Below are positions 1 through 5,226 of a DNA stretch of 7,663 bases, piece by piece. Where the stretch lies: contig DFPL01000043.1 of NCBI GenBank assembly GCA_002377245.1, forward strand, positions 1 to 7,663, in the 5' to 3' direction. How positions within the stretch are numbered: position 1 is the first letter of the stretch; each line of letters begins with the position of its first letter. Both the position numbers and the translations under genes were made by a program. The DNA is from Enterobacteriaceae bacterium UBA3516. Its GTDB lineage: Bacteria; Pseudomonadota; Gammaproteobacteria; Enterobacterales; Enterobacteriaceae. The notes beneath the pieces are model-generated. The model worked only from the letters and a program-made list of their open reading frames with translations. It was not told the DNA's origin and ran no database searches.

Positions 1-2043
1 ACGCTCAGCTTCCAGCGTGTACTTCAGCGCGCGGTGTTTCACGTTCAGTCTTCCGGTCGTAGCGAAGTGTCCGGGGCGAACGTGCTGGTTGCAATATTTA
101 GCGAGCAGGAGTCGCAAGCGGCTTATCTGTTACGCAAACATGAAGTCAGCCGCCTTGATGTGGTGAACTTTATCTCCCATGGTACCCGTAAAGATGAACC
201 GGGACAGTCTTCTTCCGATTCAGGCAGTCAGGCCAACAATAGCGAAGAGCAAGCAGGCGGGGAGGAACGTATGGAAAACTTCACCACCAATCTTAATCAG
301 CTTGCTCGCGTCGGCGGCATTGATCCGCTGATCGGACGCGGCAAAGAGCTTGAGCGTGCGATTCAGGTTCTGTGCCGTCGTCGTAAAAATAACCCGCTGT
401 TGGTGGGTGAGTCCGGTGTGGGTAAAACCGCTATTGCTGAAGGGCTGGCATGGCGGATTGTGCAGGGTGATGTGCCAGAAATTATGGCTGACTGCACGAT
501 TTACTCCCTCGACATTGGTTCATTGCTGGCCGGAACGAAATACCGCGGTGATTTCGAGAAACGTTTCAAAGCCCTGCTGAAACAGCTTGAGCAGGATACC
601 AGCAGCATTCTGTTTATTGATGAGATCCATACCATCATCGGAGCGGGTGCGGCATCGGGTGGGCAGGTGGATGCTGCGAACCTTATCAAGCCACTGCTTT
701 CAAGCGGCAAGATTCGCGTTATGGGTTCCACGACCTATCAGGAATTTAGCAACATCTTCGAGAAGGATCGTGCGCTGGCGCGTCGTTTCCAGAAAATTGA
801 TATCACTGAGCCTTCTGTTGAAGAGACGGTGCAGATCATCAATGGCCTGAAACCGAAGTACGAAGCTCACCATGACGTGCGTTATACCGCGAAAGCGGTG
901 CGTGCAGCAGTGGAGCTGGCGGTGAAATACATTAACGATCGTCATCTGCCGGATAAGGCTATTGACGTGATTGATGAAGCTGGCGCGCGTGCGCGTCTGA
1001 TGCCCGTGAGCAAGCGTAAGAAAACCATTAACGTTGCCGATATCGAATCTGTGGTTGCTCGTATCGCACGCATTCCTGAGAAGAGCGTGTCGCAAAGCGA
1101 TCGCGATACGCTGAGAAACCTCAGCGATCGCCTGAAAATGCTGGTCTTTGGGCAGGATAAAGCCATTGAGGCATTAACCGAAGCCATTAAGATGAGCCGT
1201 GCCGGTCTCGGTCAGGATCACAAACCGGTGGGATCTTTCCTGTTTGCCGGCCCGACCGGTGTCGGGAAAACCGAGGTGACGGTCCAGCTCTCCAAAGCGC
1301 TGGGTATCGAGTTGTTGCGTTTTGATATGTCCGAGTATATGGAGCGTCACACTGTCAGTCGTTTAATCGGTGCGCCTCCGGGCTACGTCGGTTTCGACCA
1401 GGGCGGGCTGTTGACGGATGCGGTCATCAAACACCCGCATGCGGTACTGCTGCTCGATGAAATCGAAAAAGCGCACCCGGATGTCTTTAACCTGCTGTTG
1501 CAGGTGATGGATAACGGCACGCTGACCGATAACAACGGGCGAAAAGCAGACTTCCGCAATGTGGTGCTGGTTATGACCACCAACGCCGGGGTGCGGGAAA
1601 CCGAGCGTAAATCCATTGGTCTTATCCACCAGGATAACAGCACCGATGCGATGGAAGAGATCAAAAAGATCTTTACGCCTGAGTTCCGCAACCGTCTGGA
1701 TAACATTATCTGGTTCGATCACCTCTCTACCGAGGTTATCCATCAGGTTGTCGACAAATTTATTGTCGAGCTTCAGGTGCAGTTGGATCAAAAAGGCGTC
1801 TCGCTGGAAGTCAGTCAGGATGCGCGCGACTGGCTGGCAGAAAAAGGCTACGACCGTGCCATGGGCGCTCGCCCGATGACCCGTGTTATTCAGGACAACC
1901 TGAAAAAACCATTGGCCAATGAACTGTTGTTTGGTTTGTTAGTTGACGGCGGGCAGGTGACGGTAACCCTGGATAAAGAGAAAAATGAGCTGAAGTATGG
2001 CTTCCAGAGTGCGCAAAAGCACAAACCGGAAACAGCGCATTAA
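1..2043 (+). CDS. clpA: ClpA, ATP-binding unfoldase subunit of the ClpAP protease (5'-truncated by window edge)
   Basis: This Hsp100/AAA+ unfoldase recognises substrates directly or through the adaptor ClpS (N-degrons), unfolds them with ATP and threads them into ClpP in the cytoplasm. The reading frame is open from base 1, so the gene starts left of the window. By recalled alignment with E. coli ClpA (758 aa) about 80 N-terminal residues are missing and the full protein would be about 760 aa. Visible in order: the end of the N domain, a polar Ser/Asn/Glu-rich linker (about 193-270) two residues longer than in E. coli, D1 with Walker A GESGVGKT (406-429) and Walker B ILFIDE (607-624), and D2 with Walker A GPTGVGKT (1249-1272), pore-loop GYVG (1381-1392) and Walker B LLLDE (1447-1461). 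The IGL tripeptide that docks on ClpP is at 1615-1623. The gene ends with tandem in-frame stops TAA TGA (2041-2046), and a terminator follows 15 bases later. Everything needed for function appears intact. Confidence 0.98.
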   Translation, partial: TLSFQRVLQRAVFHVQSSGRSEVSGANVLVAIFSEQESQAAYLLRKHEVSRLDVVNFISHGTRKDEPGQSSSDSGSQANNSEEQAGGEERMENFTTNLNQLARVGGIDPLIGRGKELERAIQVLCRRRKNNPLLVGESGVGKTAIAEGLAWRIVQGDVPEIMADCTIYSLDIGSLLAGTKYRGDFEKRFKALLKQLEQDTSSILFIDEIHTIIGAGAASGGQVDAANLIKPLLSSGKIRVMGSTTYQEFSNIFEKDRALARRFQKIDITEPSVEETVQIINGLKPKYEAHHDVRYTAKAVRAAVELAVKYINDRHLPDKAIDVIDEAGARARLMPVSKRKKTINVADIESVVARIARIPEKSVSQSDRDTLRNLSDRLKMLVFGQDKAIEALTEAIKMSRAGLGQDHKPVGSFLFAGPTGVGKTEVTVQLSKALGIELLRFDMSEYMERHTVSRLIGAPPGYVGFDQGGLLTDAVIKHPHAVLLLDEIEKAHPDVFNLLLQVMDNGTLTDNNGRKADFRNVVLVMTTNAGVRETERKSIGLIHQDNSTDAMEEIKKIFTPEFRNRLDNIIWFDHLSTEVIHQVVDKFIVELQVQLDQKGVSLEVSQDARDWLAEKGYDRAMGARPMTRVIQDNLKKPLANELLFGLLVDGGQVTVTLDKEKNELKYGFQSAQKHKPETAH
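259..273 (+). promoter_or_regulatory. Internal ribosome binding site and alternative start codon within clpA
   Basis: A near-perfect Shine-Dalgarno run GGGGAGGA (259-266) lies in frame inside clpA, with five bases between GGAGG and an ATG at 271-273. The following residues MENFTTN match the region of E. coli ClpA where an internal start at Met169 is known to give a shorter protein of about 65 kDa without the N domain. Here the Met would be residue about 171 because the linker is two residues longer. The SD and ATG are read directly from the sequence. Their use in this organism is inferred from E. coli. Confidence 0.8.
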
Positions 2044-2061
2044 TGACGCAGTAAAGGAAAT

Positions 2062-2090
2062 AAAAAACCGGACAACAGTCCGGTTTTTTT
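2062..2090 (+). terminator. clpA rho-independent terminator (possibly bidirectional)
   Basis: A perfect stem CCGGAC (2068-2073) / GTCCGG (2078-2083) closes an AACA loop. It is extended by A6 on the left (2062-2067) pairing with the T7 tract on the right (2084-2090). GC stem plus U-run is the classical intrinsic terminator for clpA, 18 bases after its stop. The A-tract on the left gives a U-run on the other strand too, so it could also stop leftward transcription coming from infA. Confidence 0.93.
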
Positions 2091-2128
2091 ATGTCTGCAA
2101 GTAGCAACGTTAATTATTTATAAATGAC

Positions 2129-2153
2129 AAAAGCCGGACAACTGTCCGGCTTT
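2129..2153 (-). terminator. infA rho-independent terminator
   Basis: A perfect 7-bp stem GCCGGAC (2133-2139) / GTCCGGC (2144-2150) has a four-base loop and is flanked by AAA/TTT that extend it to 10 bp. Read on the - strand it is followed by a short U-run (UUUU then GUC), as expected for termination of infA, whose stop is at 2189-2191. The stem core is almost the same as that of the opposing clpA terminator at 2062-2090. Confidence 0.85.
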
Positions 2154-2188
2154 CAAAATTTCGCACGTGGCGTCGTGGCTAACGGTAA

Positions 2189-2407
2189 TTAACGGCTACG
2201 GAAGACAATGCGGCCTTTGCTCAGGTCGTACGGGGTCAGCTCAACAGTCACTTTATCGCCAGTCAGAATACGGATGTAGTTTTTACGCATTTTGCCGGAA
2301 ATGTGTGCAGTGACCACGTGACCGTTTTCAAGTTCTACGCGGAACATAGTATTAGGCAACGTATCCAGAACGGTGCCTTGCATTTCGATATTGTCTTCTT
2401 TGGCCAT
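2189..2407 (-). CDS. infA: Translation initiation factor IF-1
   Basis: IF-1 is the essential 72-residue OB-fold (S1-like) protein that binds the A site of the 30S subunit and works with IF-2 and IF-3 in start-codon selection. The whole length is covered, starting MAKEDNIEMQG and ending GRIVFRSR. By memory it differs from E. coli IF-1 only at residue 15 (Asp here, Glu in E. coli), a conservative change. The start is set by family length and by a GAGGA Shine-Dalgarno (2412-2416) four bases upstream of the ATG. Downstream lies its own terminator (2129-2153), convergent with clpA. Upstream is a long leader with two promoter candidates, so it can be transcribed independently of aat. Confidence 0.98.
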   Translation of the reverse strand: MAKEDNIEMQGTVLDTLPNTMFRVELENGHVVTAHISGKMRKNYIRILTGDKVTVELTPYDLSKGRIVFRSR

Positions 2408-2452
2408 CTAATCCTCGGGGGTATCACTACCATATTTTTTTGAACCGGCAAG

Positions 2453-2481
2453 ATAATGCCCAAGTTCGTCTGTTAAGTAAA
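2453..2481 (-). promoter_or_regulatory. Candidate proximal infA promoter (P2-like)
   Basis: On the - strand TTTACT (plus-strand 2476-2481) and CATTAT (2453-2458) each match the sigma-70 -35 and -10 consensus at four of six positions, separated by 17 bases. Transcription would start roughly 40 bases upstream of the infA ATG. E. coli infA is known to have two promoters, one close to the gene, which supports the assignment. The individual boxes are only moderate. Confidence 0.5.
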
Positions 2482-2652
2482 GATTTGTGCTGATAAAACG
2501 CAACAAACGGCTTTTGCGTATTACCCTCATGCCATATTCAGGACGCGCATAATGCGCATCGTAAAGGGGAGCGATAAAGTAGTAGAAGGGCGTCCCTGAT
2601 ACGAGCTTCCCGAATAATGGCGGGTAACAGGCAGAAGCTGCTCTGAGCGACC

Positions 2653-2682
2653 ATTATAACACCCTGATAAAAAATGTGCCGA
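2653..2682 (-). promoter_or_regulatory. Candidate distal infA promoter (P1-like) with consensus extended -10
   Basis: On the - strand the motif TGTTATAAT (plus-strand 2653-2661) contains a perfect TATAAT plus the TGn extension. An 18-base spacer leads to a weak -35, TCGGCA (2677-2682, four of six). It sits just downstream of the aat stop codon (2692-2694) and would give an infA transcript with a leader of about 240 bases. It fits the distal of the two promoters known for E. coli infA. Confidence 0.72.
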
Positions 2683-2691
2683 AAACATTCA

Positions 2692-3393
2692 TCACGCGTG
2701 TAAAAACAGTTCCCGTGGCACCCAAAAATGGGACGGCAAATGCTGTTGTCGCGCCTGACCCAGATAGTCCAGGTATTCGCGGCGTGGTATTTCGACGGCC
2801 CCCAGCGAAGCGGTGTGCGAGTTGAGAACCTGGCAATCCACCAGTTGGCCTCCCGCCTGCGCAAAAGCGTGACAAAAGAGCATCAGCGCGGTTTTAGAAG
2901 CATTAATCCGACGGCTGAACATGGATTCTCCGCAGAACAGCGTGCCCTGCGACACGCCATACATTCCTCCAACAAGCAGATCATCATGCCAGACTTCGAT
3001 GGAGTGCGCGTTGCCCAGCTCATGCAGGCGGTTATAGGCGAGCACAATATCAGGCGTAATCCACGTGCCTTCGTTGCGATCTTCCGCACAGCCATCGATG
3101 ACCTGACCAAAAGCGTGATTAATGGTTACCCGATAGGGGGGGGTTTTATGAAAACGCTTCATGCTGCGGCTGATATGGAATTTATCGGGCCACAGTACGG
3201 CACGGGGGTCGGGAGACCACCATAAAATAGGATCGCCGGGTGAAAACCAGGGGAAAATGCCACGTTGATAAGCCATTAACAAGCGGGCAGGGCTGAGATC
3301 CCCGCCCAGCGCCAGCAGGCCATTAGGTTCACGTAACGCCGCTTCAGGCGAAGGAAAAGCGATGGTATGACGAGAAAGCTGAACCAGGCGCAT
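2692..3393 (-). CDS. aat: Leucyl/phenylalanyl-tRNA-protein transferase
   Basis: This cytoplasmic enzyme transfers Leu or Phe from aminoacyl-tRNA to the alpha-amino group of proteins with N-terminal Lys or Arg, making primary N-degrons for ClpS-ClpAP. The protein is 233 aa (E. coli 234). Family motifs seen are PNGLLALGGDLSPARL (23-38), FPWFSPGDPILWWSPDPR (47-64), GESMFS (155-160, Glu156) and VDCQ (185-188) with Asp186 and Gln188, implicated in catalysis in E. coli. I chose the ATG giving MRLVQLSRH as in E. coli, with GGAG ten bases upstream. An in-frame ATG seven codons earlier (3412-3414) would add MLWSVAV, which the family lacks. Just after GESMFS the sequence reads RRINASK where I recall RMENASK in E. 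coli. A run of eight C (3136-3143) encodes part of Thr84-Pro85-Pro86. It lies 111 bases downstream of cydC, beyond a large inverted repeat, and upstream of infA. Confidence 0.96.
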   Translation of the reverse strand: MRLVQLSRHTIAFPSPEAALREPNGLLALGGDLSPARLLMAYQRGIFPWFSPGDPILWWSPDPRAVLWPDKFHISRSMKRFHKTPPYRVTINHAFGQVIDGCAEDRNEGTWITPDIVLAYNRLHELGNAHSIEVWHDDLLVGGMYGVSQGTLFCGESMFSRRINASKTALMLFCHAFAQAGGQLVDCQVLNSHTASLGAVEIPRREYLDYLGQARQQHLPSHFWVPRELFLHA

Positions 3394-3435
3394 GACTGCA
3401 ACGCTCCACAACACAACAAAGAGTCATTCATGATA

Positions 3436-3498
3436 TATATCGTCATCTTCCCGCCACACTTTAACGACAACGTATTGGCGGGAGGGAGTGACGATATA
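3436..3498. repeat. 63-base imperfect inverted repeat between cydC and aat
   Basis: Perfect 10-base outer arms TATATCGTCA (3436-3445) and TGACGATATA (3489-3498) enclose a second perfect pair, CCCGCCA (3450-3456) and TGGCGGG (3476-3482). The inner pair is extended by one more T-A pair. Between the stems is a small asymmetric internal loop (3446-3448 against 3484-3488), and the apical loop is 19 bases (3457-3475). The element begins six bases after the cydC stop. No U-run follows on the - strand, so it is not a standard terminator. It could be an mRNA 3'-end stabiliser for cydDC, an attenuator before aat, or a miniature inverted-repeat insertion. Confidence 0.85.
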
Positions 3499-3504
3499 AA
3501 CTGA

Positions 3505-5226
3505 TTACAGACGCTGCTTAAACTGGTAGTAACGCCCCTGTTTCGCCATTAACGCTGCGTGATTACCTTGCTCAATAACTTCGCCATTGTCCATCACAAT
3601 TATCTGATCAAATTGTGACAAACCACGCAGGCGGTGGGTCACCATCAGCAGGGTTTTTTCTTTCATCACTTCATTCAATAAATCGAGTATTTGACGCTCA
3701 GTCTGCGCATCGAGACCTTCGGTCGGTTCATCAAGCAGGACCAGTGGCGCATCATGCAACAATGCGCGAGCAATCGCCAGGCGGCGAAGTTCACCGCCGG
3801 AGAGCTGACGCCCACCTTCACCTAACCAGGCATTGAGACCGCTGTCATCCAGCAACTTTTCAAGTCCGACCCGCCCGAGCATCGCCACCAGCATTTCATC
3901 GCTGGCCTGTGGAGCGGCCAGCAGCAGGTTGTCACGCAGTGTGGCACTAAATAAATGAACACGCTGAGGAACCATGCTGATGCTGGCACGCAGCGCCGCT
4001 TCGCTCAGATCCGCGAGCGGTTTGTCGTTGAACAGGATGGTCCCTGACTGCGGATCCCATGCGCGGGTAAGCAGTTGCAGGAGCGTCGATTTACCGCAAC
4101 CGGTGCGCCCGAGTATCGCTGCATGCTCTCCTGAAGAGAGGGAAAGTGAGAGATGATTAAGTGCATTCAGCGGTTGGCCAGGGTAGGCAAACGTGACGTT
4201 GCTAAGATGCAGATTCACTTTGTCAGGGGATGCGTCAGCGACATCGGGGAAGGTGACTTCAGGCGGACAGTCGGTAATTTGTGTAATGCGGGCCGCAGAG
4301 GCGATGACCTGACCCATATGCTGAAATGCGCCTGTCACCGGTGCCAGGGCTTCAAACGCGGCCAGTGCGCAAAACACAAAGAGCGCGATGAGGGCACCGG
4401 GTTGGGTATTGCCACCCACGCCGCCCGCAGCGAGCCACAGCATGGCAATGACCGCCGTGGCACTGATAATCAGCATGACGGCCTGGGAGGCCGCCGTCAG
4501 GTCTGACTGACGGCGTTGGGCGTCATGCCAGCTCAGCTCGGTATTTTCCATCTGTTCGCGAAAGCGTTGGCTGGCGCCGAAAAGGGTGAGTTCTGCCTGC
4601 CCTTGCAGCCAGCCAGTGAGCTGTTGACGGTATTGCCCACGAAGATGGGTCAAACTTTCCCCGCCTGGCTTTCCTGCACGGTAAAACAGCGGGGGCAGAA
4701 TAAACAGCGTGGCCAGCATGATGCCCCCTAAGGTTAATGCCAGCGTCACGTCCAGGAAGCTGAGGCCCAGGGTGACCACCACAATCACCACCAGCGCCCC
4801 CACCAACGGTGAGATCACGCGCAGATACAGGTGATCCAGCGTATCCACATCCGCAACCATACGGTTTAGCAATTCACCCTGACGGAAACGCGCCAGGCCC
4901 GCTGGCGAGAGCGGCAGCAATTTACTGAACGTACTGACGCGTAAATGCAGGAGAACGCGAAACGTGGCGTCATGGCTGACCAGACGCTCAAAGTAACGTC
5001 CTGCCGTGCGAATGATGGCGGCAGCGCGCACGCCGGCGGCGGGAAGCATGTAGTTAAAACTGTAGATGCCGGCGACACCGACGATAGCCGATGCCGAGAG
5101 GAACCAACCCGAGAGGGTAAGCAAGCCAATGCTTGCCAGCAGTGTCACAATCGCCAGAACGACCCCAAGGCTCAGCAGCCAGATGTGGCGTTTATAGAGG
5201 GCGAGGAAGGGGAGAAGGGCGCGCAT
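3505..5226 (-). CDS. cydC: CydC, subunit of the heterodimeric ABC transporter CydDC
   Basis: With CydD this inner-membrane ABC protein is required for assembly of cytochrome bd oxidase. It was described as an exporter of cysteine/glutathione to the periplasm, while more recent structural work proposes heme transport. It is 573 aa, the same as E. coli. An N-terminal six-helix membrane domain spans about residues 15-310 and includes His85, which I recall as implicated in heme binding. The C-terminal ATPase (about 338-573) has Walker A GRTGCGKST (373-381), Q-loop Gln421, a canonical signature LSGGE (475-479), Walker B LVLLDE (495-500) and switch His531. The ATG at 5224-5226 directly abuts the TAA of cydD, and its Shine-Dalgarno GGAGGAG lies inside the end of cydD, implying translational coupling. 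The ATPase domain diverges from E. coli more than the membrane domain, especially around residues 328-365. Confidence 0.97.
   Translation of the reverse strand: MRALLPFLALYKRHIWLLSLGVVLAIVTLLASIGLLTLSGWFLSASAIVGVAGIYSFNYMLPAAGVRAAAIIRTAGRYFERLVSHDATFRVLLHLRVSTFSKLLPLSPAGLARFRQGELLNRMVADVDTLDHLYLRVISPLVGALVVIVVVTLGLSFLDVTLALTLGGIMLATLFILPPLFYRAGKPGGESLTHLRGQYRQQLTGWLQGQAELTLFGASQRFREQMENTELSWHDAQRRQSDLTAASQAVMLIISATAVIAMLWLAAGGVGGNTQPGALIALFVFCALAAFEALAPVTGAFQHMGQVIASAARITQITDCPPEVTFPDVADASPDKVNLHLSNVTFAYPGQPLNALNHLSLSLSSGEHAAILGRTGCGKSTLLQLLTRAWDPQSGTILFNDKPLADLSEAALRASISMVPQRVHLFSATLRDNLLLAAPQASDEMLVAMLGRVGLEKLLDDSGLNAWLGEGGRQLSGGELRRLAIARALLHDAPLVLLDEPTEGLDAQTERQILDLLNEVMKEKTLLMVTHRLRGLSQFDQIIVMDNGEVIEQGNHAALMAKQGRYYQFKQRL
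3885..3892 (-). other. Chi recombination site
   Basis: The plus strand reads CCACCAGC, so the - strand carries the octamer GCTGGTGG recognised by RecBCD in enterobacteria. It lies inside cydC in the ATPase-domain region. Chi octamers are frequent in these chromosomes, so only the exact match is claimed. Confidence 0.6.
4788..4795 (-). other. Chi recombination site
   Basis: A second exact GCTGGTGG octamer on the - strand (plus-strand CCACCAGC) lies in the membrane-domain part of cydC, in the same orientation as the one at 3885-3892. Confidence 0.6.

Larger units (their letters stand above)
2408..2691 (-). other. infA leader / aat-infA intergenic region
   Basis: These 284 bases separate aat from infA and carry no convincing gene. 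They hold both infA promoter candidates and three inverted repeats that would fold in the P1 transcript: AGCTTC/GAAGCT (2604-2609 with 2634-2639) enclosing CCCG/CGGG (2609-2612 with 2621-2624); the near-palindrome GCGCATAATGCGC (2545-2557); and ACGCAA/TTGCGT (2498-2503 with 2514-2519). No U-run follows any of them, so none is an obvious terminator. Whether they affect infA expression cannot be told from sequence. Confidence 0.5.

Noticed and set aside
700..1095. A 131-codon open frame on the - strand inside clpA
   Set aside because: It is antisense to the conserved D1 region of ClpA, with no recognisable product or ribosome binding site. The same applies to the other antisense frames across clpA, such as 1363-1791.
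2728..3225. A 165-codon open frame on the + strand
   Set aside because: It lies entirely antisense to the well-supported aat gene, and its translation resembles no family I recognise. It is best explained as a shadow of aat codon structure.
3394..3414. Upstream in-frame ATG for aat giving a seven-residue extension
   Set aside because: The extension MLWSVAV is absent from the Aat family as I recall it, and the shorter start reproduces the conserved MRLVQLSRH N-terminus.
3436..3498. Intrinsic terminator for cydDC
   Set aside because: The hairpin is strong, but on the - strand it is followed by a mixed AU sequence (ATATCATG) without a U-run, so I list it as an inverted repeat instead.
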